Assembly (NCBI GenBank): GCA_943788145.1
Contig: CALSPD010000003.1
Span: forward strand, 1 to 64,000
Origin: an uncultured Flavobacteriales bacterium
GTDB taxonomy: Bacteria > Bacteroidota > Bacteroidia > Flavobacteriales_G > Salibacteraceae
Direction of reading: 5' to 3'
Length of the DNA: 64,000 nt
Within the stretch, counting starts at the first letter, position 1. Every line of letters starts with the position of its first letter. Both the position numbers and the translations under genes were made by a program. A model generated the notes under the pieces. It was not told the DNA's origin. It searched no databases and was given only the letters and a program-made list of their open reading frames with translations. Positions 1 through 8,463 of the stretch are shown piece by piece.

Positions 1-294
1 GATGGATTGGTCGAGAATAATTGGGCTGTTCATCAGCTTTCTACCACGACCAACTTTGCTCCAAAAAATCGACTACTATCTTGGTATGTCGGTGGTTTAA
101 ACTTTCAAGTGGAGCACCATCTTTTTCCAAATATTTGTCACGTGCATTATCGGCACATTTCAAAAATCGTTAAGGAAACGGCTCAAGAATTTAACGTGCC
201 TTACAACAGCATCGCGCGCTTCCGCGAGGCAGTTGCTGAACACGCTCGCATGCTTCACATGCTAGGGAATACGCCTGCCGCTTCTATGGCTTAG
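1..294 (+). CDS. Fatty acid desaturase, C-terminal fragment
   Basis: This is the 3' end of a gene that begins before the window; it is open from base 1 and stops at TAG 292-294. The visible 97 residues contain the third histidine box of membrane fatty acid desaturases, QVEHHLFP, followed by a conserved HVHY segment. In this family the box helps ligate the di-iron centre that introduces double bonds into acyl chains at the membrane. The downstream GlnGlu-rich helix (KIVKETAQEF) is typical of the cytosolic C-terminus of acyl-lipid desaturases. Substrate position cannot be told from this fragment, and the first two histidine boxes lie outside the window. Confidence 0.9.
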   Translation, partial: DGLVENNWAVHQLSTTTNFAPKNRLLSWYVGGLNFQVEHHLFPNICHVHYRHISKIVKETAQEFNVPYNSIARFREAVAEHARMLHMLGNTPAASMA

Positions 295-334
295 CAATCA
301 TCTTTTGCTCGTTTTTATTGGGAATTCAGCCTAG

Positions 335-351
335 CCATAGGCGGCCTATGG
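335..351. promoter_or_regulatory. Perfect 17-bp palindrome before the PNGase-like gene
   Basis: CCATAGGCGGCCTATGG reads as two 8-bp arms around a single central G. It lies three bases upstream of a -7-like TATATTTG element, so it sits where a repressor or activator dimer could bind. It could instead be a short hairpin ending the desaturase transcript, since a modest T-rich stretch follows. The function is inferred from position only. Confidence 0.45.
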
Positions 352-354
352 GAT

Positions 355-362
355 TATATTTG
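355..362 (+). promoter_or_regulatory. Possible -7 promoter element (TATATTTG)
   Basis: TATATTTG matches the Bacteroidota -7 consensus TAnnTTTG exactly and lies 19 bases before the ATG of the PNGase-like gene, implying a very short leader. No good TTG -33 element is seen at the usual 19-21 base spacing, which lowers confidence. Confidence 0.4.
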
Positions 363-381
363 TTTGACTTAAACCCATCTT

Positions 382-3300
382 ATGTCCATCCGATTAATCC
401 TTTCCGTTGCCGTTGCACTGTTTTTCACCCTACCACTTGACGCTTTAAGTCAGGATACTACAACGGTTCAAACATTCACGTTTTCAGATATTACAAAACG
501 CAGAGGCGTTTATGAATTCCCGGCATCAACCGAATCGTTCCGAAAGATTTTGATGTATAAAACATTAAAGTGTGATGCCGCCACTACCCAAGATAATTAT
601 CCATGTGGCGAATGGGACTACCTCACCTACACCTTCGTTTATGACCATACTGGGGTCATGGATTCTACTCAAAGTGCACATCCTTTTCGGCTTTTTGGAG
701 GATACGATTTAGACACAGCTTATTCGCACAATGTGGCCATGCATGATGTTTACCAATGGCAACAAAACTCAAGATCGATTGATAGTGTAATCAGCGAAAA
801 CAGCTATAACTTCTATAATGGGAGCAACACTACTTCCAACGTTTTTAGCGGCCAAGCAGCGTCAAGATTTCAATTTCTGATCAAATCTTCTGCTTTAACT
901 AACGCTGGACTGGCGATTGACACCATAGACCGAATCACGTTTGACATAAACCAACTTGGAGGCAATGTCGATCATTTAACCATTCGATTGAGAAACTACA
1001 CCTTCTCTAGCCTGAATAGCTTGGAGGATTTATCCTTGACTACCGTTTACGATGAAAACACCAGTTTTAGTGGTACCGGACTTCAAACCTTAAATCTTAC
1101 CACGCCATTTGTTTGGAATGGAGCTTCCAACCTTCTAGTGGATATATCTTATACAAATGCTGAAACGAGCGCGTTATCGCAGCTCATTGCTGGAACGCAA
1201 ACCGATTCACTATCACTGTATGTATTGGGCAACAATGACGGATACGCGGAATTTGGACCAGATCGAAATCGAATCGAAATTCCCTTGAGCAATGTTGATT
1301 TCGAAGACGAAATAACCGTCAGCTTTTGGGCGAATGGTGACGCAGATGTTTTACCTGCAAACACATCCATTTTTGAAGGGGTTGACTTTGAAGGTGACCG
1401 TTCTGTAAACGTTCATCTGCCTTGGAGCAACGGATCAATTTATTGGGATGCAGGGAGCGGAAGTGGTTATGACCGTATCAATAAAGCGGCCAATGCAGGC
1501 GACTATGAAGGCAAGTGGAATCATTGGGCTTTCACAAAAAATGCGGCAACTGGCCAAATGAAAATCTACTTAAATGGTTCAGTTTGGAAATCGGGTGGCG
1601 ATCTAAACCGCAGCGTAGGAAAATTAAAAAACCTCATCATCGGAAGCGGTATGACAAGTAATCCTTTCTATGGGAAAGTAGATGAATTTCAAGTATGGAA
1701 AAAGGAACTGACTGCCAATGAAATTGCCAATTGGATGAACAAGGACATTACCAATTCCCATCCAAGTTATTCTGATTTGATGATCTATTTCAAATTTGAT
1801 GATGGGTATAACTTGATCAATTCGGCACCTGGTTCAATTGAAGGTTTTTGGCATGGAAGCCCACGAGTAAGCAACTATAGCGGTGATGAACTTTTTCGCG
1901 CATTCAACAAAACCAACATTGCTCCTTCTATCAGCTTTTCACAAGGTCAATATGAAAGCAGCTACGCAACAACAATCCATAGCGACACCATTATTCACCC
2001 ACCTTATTCCATCGTTGAATATGCTGTGAATGGGAATTTTGTAGATGCTGTTTCAGCGAGCTATCCAAATCCTCAGGGTTGGACGCATGTCTATAATCCT
2101 TCCGGACAAGCCATTGACTCAACCTACTTTGCTGGCACTCAAACCTGGTACAATTCAGAGTTAACTTATTTCTTACCTCCTTTTGAGGTGGTAGACCGAT
2201 ATGAAATAGGTCGATTTATCACGCCATATGGCATTGGTCTTTCGCTCGGAAATGGCGGATTCACATGGGTTTATGACGTAACGGACTATGCTTTTTTATT
2301 GCATGATTCTGTAGATATCTCATCTGGAAATCAACAAGAATTGTTGGATTTGAAATTCGTGATGATAGAAGGAACACCTCCTGCGAAGGTTGTGGAACTT
2401 ACCCGACCTTGGGGTCCGATGCGATCAATTTCTTATGCCGCATTGGATGACGATGTAGCATTAGAACCGATCACGGTAAATGTGCACCCTGACGCATCGA
2501 GACAAAAGGTTTTGGCCCGCTTAACAGGCCACGGACATAATAGCAATAATGGTAGTTATCCGCATTGCTGCGAATGGAAAGACAACACCCACTTCCTTTA
2601 TGTAAACAACAGTGAAGCAACAAACTGGCACATTTGGCAAACGCATGAATGTGCGTTGAATCCTGTTTACCCACAAGGTGGCACATGGCCTGGTGCGCGT
2701 GAAGGTTGGTGTCCAGGTGATGTCGTTAAGGATTACGAATATGACATTACATCGATGGTTTCAGGCTCGAGTTATCAATTAGATTACCGCATAACGCCAG
2801 TTCCATCAACCAATGTTGGAATGGGTAATGGTAATTATGTGGTGGCCATGCACGTATTTCAATACGATGAGCCAGCGCAAACGCTTGACGCGGAAATTTA
2901 TAACGTCATCAAACCTTCGAATGTTGGTTATTATTCAAGAATGAATCCGGTATGTTTCGCCCCAACCGTGGTGTTGCGAAACAATGGATCGACACCACTT
3001 ACAAGCGCTAAGATTTCTTATAAAGTAGCCGGTGGCCTAACTAAGGTTTACAACTGGACGGGTTCTTTGGGTTTCCTTGAGAAAGAAGAAGTAGAACTTC
3101 CCTTTCAAGACGGGGCCTTTTACATGGGCAATGGAAGCAACAAGTTTATCGCAACTGTGAGCGAACCAAACGGAGGAACAGATGGGAACGAAGTCAACAA
3201 CAGCTATACCTCCAGCTTCAATTTACCACCCGTTTACGAGGGAGAAATCATCATTCAATACAAGACAAATACCTTCCATGATGAAAATAATGTGACGGTC

Positions 3301-3921
3301 TACGATTCGAAAAATCAAGCGATTTTCTCTAAAGTTGGAAGCAATCTCGCGCCCAACACCATCTATTGGGACACCTTGACTTTGGATACCGGATGTTATC
3401 GCTTGGAAGTCACCGATTCGGAAGATGACGGCCTTTCTTACTGGGCATGGCCTGATCAAGGCAGCGGATACATTCGAATTTGGAATGATGGAGGAATAGC
3501 AAAATCCATTGAAAGCGAATTCGGAAATAAAATTGACTTCGCATTTGCTGCTGGCGCAATGACGATCGATACCATTTGGACGACCATCAATGACGTCCCT
3601 GTAGCTATCATCGGTGGCGACACGTTTGAGCTTATCAATGGCGAATTGTATCCCTTGGGCATGCGCGAAATTGGCCAAGCCTCGATGAACCTCTACCCTA
3701 ACCCAAGCAGCGGAAGTTTCTATTTAGAATTGCTCAATCACTACGGGCCAATTCAGATTCAAATTCACAATGTGGCCGGTCAATTAATCTTGAACAAGAC
3801 CATTCAAGTGCATGGCGCTTTTGCCGAGAAGTTTCAATTGAAAGAAAGTGCTGGAGTTTACTTCGTGACAATGTCTGGAAATAATTTCGCTCAAACGCGA
3901 AAAATGATCATCGAGCGCTAG
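382..3921 (+). CDS. Secreted PNGase F-type peptide N-glycosidase with LamG insert and T9SS tail
   Basis: A 1179-residue protein predicted to remove N-linked glycans from glycoproteins outside the cell. It has a signal peptide ending near SQD (about residue 24). A CGEWDYLTY segment near residue 75 and YEIGRFITPYGIGLSL near 606 resemble the PNGase F N-domain, and GHGHNSNNG...HCCEW from about 715 through REGWCPG matches the PNGase F C-domain. Between the N-domain parts, residues of roughly 285-460 look like a LamG/concanavalin-A jelly roll (VSFWANGD, KIYLNGS, VDEFQVW), a carbohydrate-binding fold. The last 80 residues (LYPNPSSGSFYLEL ... GVYFVTMSG) form a type A T9SS sorting domain, so the protein is exported and probably anchored at the surface. 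Classical PNGase F is about 350 residues, so this form is much enlarged. Activity is inferred; I did not map each catalytic acid. Confidence 0.85.
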   Translation: MSIRLILSVAVALFFTLPLDALSQDTTTVQTFTFSDITKRRGVYEFPASTESFRKILMYKTLKCDAATTQDNYPCGEWDYLTYTFVYDHTGVMDSTQSAHPFRLFGGYDLDTAYSHNVAMHDVYQWQQNSRSIDSVISENSYNFYNGSNTTSNVFSGQAASRFQFLIKSSALTNAGLAIDTIDRITFDINQLGGNVDHLTIRLRNYTFSSLNSLEDLSLTTVYDENTSFSGTGLQTLNLTTPFVWNGASNLLVDISYTNAETSALSQLIAGTQTDSLSLYVLGNNDGYAEFGPDRNRIEIPLSNVDFEDEITVSFWANGDADVLPANTSIFEGVDFEGDRSVNVHLPWSNGSIYWDAGSGSGYDRINKAANAGDYEGKWNHWAFTKNAATGQMKIYLNGSVWKSGGDLNRSVGKLKNLIIGSGMTSNPFYGKVDEFQVWKKELTANEIANWMNKDITNSHPSYSDLMIYFKFDDGYNLINSAPGSIEGFWHGSPRVSNYSGDELFRAFNKTNIAPSISFSQGQYESSYATTIHSDTIIHPPYSIVEYAVNGNFVDAVSASYPNPQGWTHVYNPSGQAIDSTYFAGTQTWYNSELTYFLPPFEVVDRYEIGRFITPYGIGLSLGNGGFTWVYDVTDYAFLLHDSVDISSGNQQELLDLKFVMIEGTPPAKVVELTRPWGPMRSISYAALDDDVALEPITVNVHPDASRQKVLARLTGHGHNSNNGSYPHCCEWKDNTHFLYVNNSEATNWHIWQTHECALNPVYPQGGTWPGAREGWCPGDVVKDYEYDITSMVSGSSYQLDYRITPVPSTNVGMGNGNYVVAMHVFQYDEPAQTLDAEIYNVIKPSNVGYYSRMNPVCFAPTVVLRNNGSTPLTSAKISYKVAGGLTKVYNWTGSLGFLEKEEVELPFQDGAFYMGNGSNKFIATVSEPNGGTDGNEVNNSYTSSFNLPPVYEGEIIIQYKTNTFHDENNVTVYDSKNQAIFSKVGSNLAPNTIYWDTLTLDTGCYRLEVTDSEDDGLSYWAWPDQGSGYIRIWNDGGIAKSIESEFGNKIDFAFAAGAMTIDTIWTTINDVPVAIIGGDTFELINGELYPLGMREIGQASMNLYPNPSSGSFYLELLNHYGPIQIQIHNVAGQLILNKTIQVHGAFAEKFQLKESAGVYFVTMSGNNFAQTRKMIIER

Positions 3922-4283
3922 TGTCTTTTATCGGGTAATTCGTGAATAACAGTAGTGTCAGCTATAACGATCAAGAGTTGATCGTCCTTGTCAAGGTGGT
4001 AAAATTCTGCCGTTACAAAGGCCTCGACTCCGCTTGATTCAATGCTAAAGTATAAGGGATTCGAAGCAGGGAGCTTTTCATCCGATCGCTTGATTTTCAC
4101 CAATCCCGTTTCTTGACCTGCTTTGAGGTTTCCACCTAAATAGACCTCGCCCCAATAGATGTTTTCAATCGTAAAATCTGTACGAAGATTTTTCACGTTT
4201 ATTTCACCAGAATTGTTGCAGGCAGTTATTAAGACCGTTGCGATCAAAAGACTAAATACCGATGTTCGTGAATAAGCGCTCAT
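3918..4283 (-). CDS. Small lipoprotein of unknown function
   Basis: A 121-residue protein with a short hydrophobic leader and a lipobox LITAC near residue 22, so it is probably lipid-anchored in the cell envelope. The remainder contains beta-strand-like segments (YWGEVYLGGNLKAGQETGLVKIK) and no domain I recognise. It runs convergently with the PNGase-like gene, and the two 3' ends overlap by four bases. It may be co-expressed with nothing else, because the next gene upstream on this strand ends about 50 bases before it. Confidence 0.6.
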   Translation of the reverse strand: MSAYSRTSVFSLLIATVLITACNNSGEINVKNLRTDFTIENIYWGEVYLGGNLKAGQETGLVKIKRSDEKLPASNPLYFSIESSGVEAFVTAEFYHLDKDDQLLIVIADTTVIHELPDKRH

Positions 4284-4333
4284 ATCTGAAAAATCAAATA
4301 TGCGGAAATAATCAACGCTTAGTCACATTACTC

Positions 4334-5235
4334 TTATCCGTACACGTGGTGATTTTTTCGCACCCAATCGCTGCCGATATATGTGCTCATATAATAGAGT
4401 GCCGTTTTCACTTCCCATTGAGACTTTTTAAAGAACCTCCGAGCGATATCCATCTGCCCCATTTCGTAGTGAAATTTTGCCCGTGTTGCGTTGAGTCGCT
4501 CTGCGCAGAGTTTGCACTCTTTCGGAAATGAATCGGAATAAGACTCGATGGTAAGCATGGCAAAATGATAGTCAACCACTCGGAAAGCACTTGTTCGACT
4601 CAAATTGGACGTATGCACAAAACGCGTAGCCAAGTTTCTATTGATTTGAATGGAAGATTGATTTCTAAACAAACGCAGCAACCAATCAAAATCATGACTT
4701 CCAAAATGCTCTTCAAAACGTACGTTTTTCAAATCGGAGGAAATCATGATGGTACTCATGTAAGAGTTTTGAGCCTTCGGATCGCGTCTTAGCTTGGCTA
4801 AAAAGGTTTGATCTTGTTCGTAGTAAGTGATTTCATCTGCTTTCACACCACGCAGATATTCACTTTGATCTTGCTTGCTGACGGTTAAGTAGGCGCAGGT
4901 AACAATGGGTACCTGCTTGATGTACTTCATTGCTCCTTAACCTTATTGGGCGCCCAAACGTCATCATCGTCCAAAAAGCAAATGACATCGCCTGTTGAAA
5001 TTTCCATTCCTCTATTTCGCCCGCGATTTGGCCCACCTGTGTTGCGTTTGTTTTGCAGCGTAATGATGCCGTAGGAAGCTAAAACGTCTAAGGTGCTGTC
5101 TTGACTGCAGTTATCCACGGCTATTATTTCCAATTCAAATTCGCTGCCATTTCCATCTTGTGTTAATACCGAAGGAATCGATGTACGCAGGTTTTCTGCT
5201 GAGTTATAGGTGGTAACAATCACACTTACTTTCAT
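4334..5235 (-). CDS. Family 2 glycosyltransferase, split by a frameshift
   Basis: The N-terminal part (4927-5235) has the GT-A nucleotide-sugar fold: VSVIVTTYNSAENL, IIAVDNCSQDST, NRGMEISTGD and the metal-binding FLDDDDVW. It stops at KEQ and a second frame (4334-4930) continues with the C-terminal half. Restoring one A at about 4928-4930 gives KEQMKYIKQV in one frame, so the gene is probably a single protein of about 300 residues interrupted by a one-base deletion, either real or a sequencing error. These enzymes transfer sugars to surface polysaccharide or protein acceptors at the inner membrane. The acceptor is unknown and no polysaccharide locus surrounds it. Confidence 0.75.
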
Positions 5236-5369
5236 ACCGTTTTATTTGAGCGGCAAGTTCATGGAAGCAAATGAAGCTAACATAAAACTGAGATTAAAAC
5301 GACATTAAATGTGGCTTTTTACTTTCAAAACAGATGTACTTATATCTATCTAAGGTTTTAGGATGCTGA

Positions 5370-5377
5370 TATATTTG
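5370..5377 (+). promoter_or_regulatory. Likely -7 promoter element of the tRNA-Arg gene
   Basis: TATATTTG fits the Bacteroidota -7 consensus TAnnTTTG exactly and ends 11 bases before the mature tRNA 5' end, which is the spacing expected for a short tRNA leader. The -33 element is not clear. Confidence 0.5.
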
Positions 5378-5388
5378 CAGCTCGATTT

Positions 5389-5463
5389 GGCCCCGTAGTT
5401 CAACGGATAGAATAGAAGTTTCCTAAACTTTAGATAGCAGTTCGATTCTGCTCGGGGCTACCA
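5389..5463 (+). tRNA. tRNA-Arg (anticodon CCT)
   Basis: A 75-base cloverleaf folds by hand. The acceptor stem GGCCCCG pairs with CGGGGCT (one G-U closing pair). The D-stem is GTTC/GAAT. The anticodon stem GAAGT/ACTTT carries the loop TTCCTAA (anticodon CCT, reading AGG). The variable loop has 4 bases, and the T-arm AGCAG-TTCGATT-CTGCT is perfect. Discriminator A and an encoded CCA follow. The gene stands alone, with no integrase beside it. Confidence 0.93.
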
Positions 5464-5471
5464 TATTTTTC

Positions 5472-5504
5472 AAAAAGGCTTTCATCAACTGAAGGCCCTT
5501 TTTT
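5472..5504 (+). terminator. Probable intrinsic terminator after tRNA-Arg
   Basis: Eight bases past the CCA an imperfect inverted repeat (AAAAAGGCTTTC ... GAAGGCCCTTTTTT) ends in a run of T, consistent with a Rho-independent terminator for the tRNA transcript. The stem has a bulge, so strength is uncertain. Confidence 0.5.
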
Positions 5505-5593
5505 ATGGCCGTAATCGAGTTGATGAGTTGGTTTGAATTGGAATTAGTGAATACAAAACGAAGGCGATGTAATGGCGCGGGTACTTTCCTTTC

Positions 5594-5836
5594 TTACAAC
5601 TGCAAGTAGAGAACAAAAAGCACTATGCCCAAGCCATATGCGACCAGCCCGGTATGCAGCGCTTTCTTGGCATCGAGATACTTCCGGTCGAAACCTTTAT
5701 CCTTAAACATTTCGGCTTGGTGCCAAGACTGAACACCCCAACAAAACATGCCAATCATCATCTTCTGGCGGACGCTTAGCGACTGATTGCTTTTCAAATT
5801 ATTCGATGCGCCTTTTGCTTCCATTGTTGCTGTCAT
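5594..5836 (-). CDS. Small membrane-anchored protein of unknown function
   Basis: About 80 residues from the ATG at 5836 (a TTG at 5881 would add 15). A basic, Ser/Lys-rich N-terminus is followed by two hydrophobic stretches: MMIGMFCWGVQSW and the C-terminal AYGLGIVLFVLYLQL, which looks like a single membrane anchor. The middle has a charged KDKGFDRKYLDAKKA segment. I do not recognise a family. It is transcribed away from the tRNA and lies downstream of the SRPBCC gene on the same strand, separated by about 130 bases. Confidence 0.5.
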   Translation of the reverse strand: MTATMEAKGASNNLKSNQSLSVRQKMMIGMFCWGVQSWHQAEMFKDKGFDRKYLDAKKALHTGLVAYGLGIVLFVLYLQL

Positions 5837-5966
5837 AATATGGGTGTTCGTTTTTGCACTAGAGGCTCGCGCAGTTTTCAAAGCTAATTCTGCCTACCAA
5901 CGGAGAGTGAAATTAACGGAATGAGGGCCACAAAACACGTGGTGAAACCTCGCTCAAGGAAAGGTT

Positions 5967-6414
5967 TTAATCTTTTCGCATAAAGTCAAAGGCTCCTTTT
6001 CGAAGTTGGATTCCATACTCCAAATAGGCTTTCATGCAAGCTAGGAAATTCGCCCAGCCCTCCCGAATTTTCTAAGGCCCATTTCAAGTTTTCTTCGCTT
6101 ATGTCTTTGCCGTCTTCCTTTACCCTTACGATGGTGCTTTGGTCTGGTAGTTTTTCTAAGGTAATTACCACAACCGTCTCCGGGTCCCAGACAAAGGAAA
6201 TGCTACGATTGGCCTCAATTTTAACCTCGGTAATTGGGAAGGTGTCATCAAATTCCGGAAATTTCCAAACCACATCTTTTCCCGTTTCTAATCTTCCACT
6301 ACTCTCCGAAATGAAATATTTCGTCATTTTCTGTGGATTGACTATCCCTTCAAAAACTTCTTCTACTGGTTTTTGAATTTGTAAAATCGCTTTAGGCGCC
6401 AGTTTCATTTCCAA
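5967..6414 (-). CDS. SRPBCC (AHSA1/START-like) domain protein, frameshifted near its end
   Basis: A START/Bet v1-like ligand-binding fold, related to the Activator of Hsp90 ATPase C-terminal domain. N-terminal residues (AILQIQKPVEEVFEGIVNPQKMTKYF) and EVKIEANRSISFVW are typical. The uninterrupted frame ends at 5986 with an atypical tail after ENSGG. Removing one base near 6056-6064 (a G/C-rich run) restores the usual family ending WANFLACMKAYLEYG and GAFDFMRKD, with a stop at 5967-5969. The intact protein is about 148 residues, the expected length. Members often act in solvent or stress tolerance or as small-molecule carriers; the ligand is unknown. The frame break is more likely a sequence error than decay. 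Confidence 0.82.
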
Positions 6415-6613
6415 TTCGTTTATGCATTGAATAACTTAGTTATACCTGTCTTAAAATTGGCTCGTGGCTTGGCTCGGGCGGCTTTGTGGAACAGGTTATT
6501 GAACGTACAAAATATCATTTTTTTAGTTTCAAACAGCGCAAACAAGAATGGAAAGCGTGATTCAATGTGCGCGGTGCAACCGCGCGCGAAAGGTTGTCGA
6601 GGTGCGTTTTTTT

Positions 6614-6943
6614 CTATTCTTTATACTTCACGGCAATTCCTGAAGCTATTGGATACCAAGCTTGGAAGTCGTATTTTATGTTAATGACCGCGTCTACCTC
6701 TAATTCCGTTGCTTTCTTTTTTAGTCCGTTTAGGAGGTTTTGAGGCGTATGAAAAATTCCCCCGCTAGTTTCAATGTAACAAATCTCAATGTAGTCGCGT
6801 TGTGGAAGGTTTGAAGTGAATAGTTCAATTTTTTCGTTCTCGTCAGTCGTTAATGTCGCGATTCTTGTTGTTGTGCAACTTGTTGTGATGATCAAAACAG
6901 AAATCAGTCCGAGCAAAATTTTTCCAGTTGGTTGTCTTGTCAT
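6614..6943 (-). CDS. Putative small lipoprotein
   Basis: About 109 residues from the ATG at 6943. A basic start (MTRQPTGK) precedes a hydrophobic leader and a lipobox-like TTSC, so the mature protein would be lipid-anchored. The mature part is mixed alpha/beta and ends in LKKKATELEVDAVINIKYDF, similar in style to YbjQ-like small proteins that form beta-rich oligomers, though I cannot assign it firmly. The gene is alone on this strand. The 200 bases between it and the SRPBCC start show no convincing gene. Confidence 0.55.
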   Translation of the reverse strand: MTRQPTGKILLGLISVLIITTSCTTTRIATLTTDENEKIELFTSNLPQRDYIEICYIETSGGIFHTPQNLLNGLKKKATELEVDAVINIKYDFQAWYPIASGIAVKYKE

Positions 6944-7122
6944 TTTGTGAATTTTTTGGTCCAACGATTATGTTCAGGTTCTAGTATTCTGGTCAATCGG
7001 GAATTTTCTTTTTTTTAATGCTCTCCAATGGCTCTAGCTATGGATAGCGGAATAGCCTCCAGCTTGGGAGCAAGGTTACCATGTCCACGCGATACAAGCG
7101 CGCGCGAGGCGAGAATATAATA

Positions 7123-7200
7123 TTATTCGATAGTGACAATTAAGCCATTTATAAGAAAAACCAAGCCAGCCGCCAGAAAGATATATCCCCATACTGTCAT
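7123..7200 (-). CDS. 25-residue hydrophobic mini-protein (tentative)
   Basis: An ATG at 7200 opens a short frame encoding an almost entirely hydrophobic helix (VWGYIFLAAGLVFLINGLIV) ending in TIE. It would be a single-span membrane peptide. Before the insertion sequence at 7217-8225 arrived, it lay about 35 bases downstream of the small membrane ORF at 8252-8463, in the same direction, so the two may have been an operon. Evidence is only the composition and the neighbour; it could be chance. Confidence 0.3.
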   Translation of the reverse strand: MTVWGYIFLAAGLVFLINGLIVTIE

Positions 7201-7209
7201 TTGAATGAA

Positions 7210-7227
7210 AAAGAATCTGATTCCCCC
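7210..7227. repeat. Left IS end: target duplication plus inverted repeat
   Basis: AAAGAAT (7210-7216) directly abuts the inverted repeat CTGATTCCCCC (7217-7227). The same AAAGAAT immediately follows the opposite inverted repeat at 8226-8232. Together they define the left boundary of the insertion sequence. Confidence 0.75.
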
Positions 7228-8225
7228 GCAAATTACCACAACGTAAATAGATTACATTCTGATATGGTTGATTCGTGCTTCTAAATAAACGAAAGCCCGA
7301 TGAACATCTTAGAATTCACCAAACAATTTCCCACAGAAACAAGCTGGTAAAGAACATTTTCGTGCTCAGCGCGAAACCGAAGGTGTTAAGTGTAAACACT
7401 GCTCGAGGTGAGCGCCATTATTGGCTTCGGGCCAAATGGCAATGGCAGTGCATTGAATGTGGCTTCCGCACCACATTGAAAAGTGGTAGTATTATGGAAG
7501 GCTCGAAAGTCAGCGTGCGCACCTGGTATCTAGCCATGGCCTTTATGACCTTCAGTAAAAAGGAGTATCTCAGCATCGGAATTACAACGTCAGTTAGATC
7601 ATCCAAAATACGATACAGTATGGCGTCTGATGCATAAAATTCGCCATGCGATGGGAAGCGCGATGCCCTCTACCAGTTGGATGGTGCAGTGGGAATTTGA
7701 TGAAGGTTACTTTGAAAAGGCCACTTCAAAACATGTGAAGATCAAGCGAGGAAGGGCGAAGTCAACGACAGGCTCAGGTGCCGTAATGGCATAGTCTACC
7801 CCGTTGGAAGACATAGAAACTGGTGTACGTTCGAGACAGTGCCGGGTACTTCACAATGAAGGTTATTGAAGACCACAACTCAGATACTCTCACTGAGTTG
7901 GTGAAAGAGAACTTTAATCAGAAAAACATCGTCTTCTCAGATAAAAGCACCAGTTATGTAGACATTGCAAAGCACGTGGAGATGCACATTACACAGAAAT
8001 CGGATGCAAACACTACCAAAACAACATTGCAATGGGTACATATTGCTATAAGCAACGCTAAACGCACTTTACTGGGTATATTCCACAAGATAAAAGGGAA
8101 GTACTTGCAAAACTATCTAAATGAGTTTTGTTACAAACTCAACCGTAGACGTTTCGGTGAAAGGATTTTCGATAGACTTACTCTGGCGGTTGCTAAATCT
8201 TACTGGTAAGTTCTGGGGGAATCAG
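7217..8225 (+). mobile_element. IS1595-family insertion sequence, degenerate, about 1009 bp
   Basis: Boundaries are set by 11-bp perfect inverted repeats CTGATTCCCCC / GGGGGAATCAG and a flanking 7-bp direct repeat AAAGAAT. IS1595-family elements normally make 8-bp duplications, so one base may have changed. The single transposase gene (7300-8209) matches the ISXO2-like family. The element is inserted between two short minus-strand ORFs and points opposite to them. The transposase frame is broken several times, so this copy is probably non-autonomous, unless some breaks are sequence errors as elsewhere in this window. Confidence 0.8.
7300..8209 (+). pseudogene. IS1595-family (ISXO2-like) transposase, multiply frameshifted
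   Basis: Reading across frames from the ATG at 7300 gives a typical protein: a start MNILEFTKQFPTET, an N-terminal zinc ribbon (VKCKHC ... CIECGF), the LKSGSIMEGSKVSVRTWY segment, a first catalytic-core block WEFDEGYFEK, a second block VFSDKSTSYV, and the C-terminal LNEFCYKLNRRRF ... DRLTLAVA ending at TAA 8209. Breaks are visible near 7347, 7410, 7562, about 7620 and between 7780 and 7825. The DDE-type core would mobilise the element by cut-and-paste or replicative transposition. Longest intact pieces are 7275-7637 and 7823-8209. Confidence 0.85.
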
Positions 8226-8232
8226 AAAGAAT
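8215..8232. repeat. Right IS end: inverted repeat plus target duplication
   Basis: GGGGGAATCAG (8215-8225) is the exact reverse complement of the left terminal repeat, and AAAGAAT (8226-8232) repeats the left flank. This marks the right boundary of the IS1595-family element. Confidence 0.75.
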
Positions 8233-8251
8233 TTATTCTCAAAATCAACTT

Positions 8252-8463
8252 TTATTTTTGTCCATCTTTTTTGACAAATTCCTCACTTGTTAAATATGTC
8301 CAAAGTCCAGAGCTTAAAAAAGTTAAACCCAAAGTAATTTGAATATTATAATCGTTAGCAAATATGCCACCTATATTTCTTTTTAAAACTCCACTTAATG
8401 TCGCAATAGATACAAAAGTTGTAACAACATAAACAGGGATTAAAATCCCCCTTATTTTTCCAT
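8252..8463 (-). CDS. Small two-span membrane protein, one base short in frame
   Basis: From ATG 8461-8463 to TAA 8252-8254 the interval is one base short of a whole frame. Adding one A in the AAAAA run near 8456-8460 gives a 70-residue protein starting MEKIRGILIPVYVV. Two hydrophobic segments (ILIPVYVVTTFVSIATLSG and ITLGLTFLSSGLWTYL) are separated by KRNIGGIFANDYN, and the end is SEEFVKKDGQK. This looks like real coding sequence because the hydrophobic and charged blocks are well organised. No family is recognised. The IS1595-type element is inserted just past its stop. Confidence 0.5.

Noticed and set aside
3223-3678. Long open frame antisense to the PNGase-like gene
   Set aside because: It lies inside a well-supported domain-rich gene, has no recognisable features and follows from codon bias of the sense frame.
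4262-4531. Plus-strand open frame over the lipoprotein/glycosyltransferase junction
   Set aside because: Overlaps two better-supported minus-strand genes and shows no domain or signal.
5389-5463. tRNA-Arg as an integration site for a genomic island
   Set aside because: No integrase, no repeated tRNA 3' end and no mobile gene content is found on either side.
6427-6684. Plus-strand open frame between the SRPBCC and lipoprotein genes
   Set aside because: Composition is not protein-like and it overlaps the lipoprotein; treated as a chance frame.
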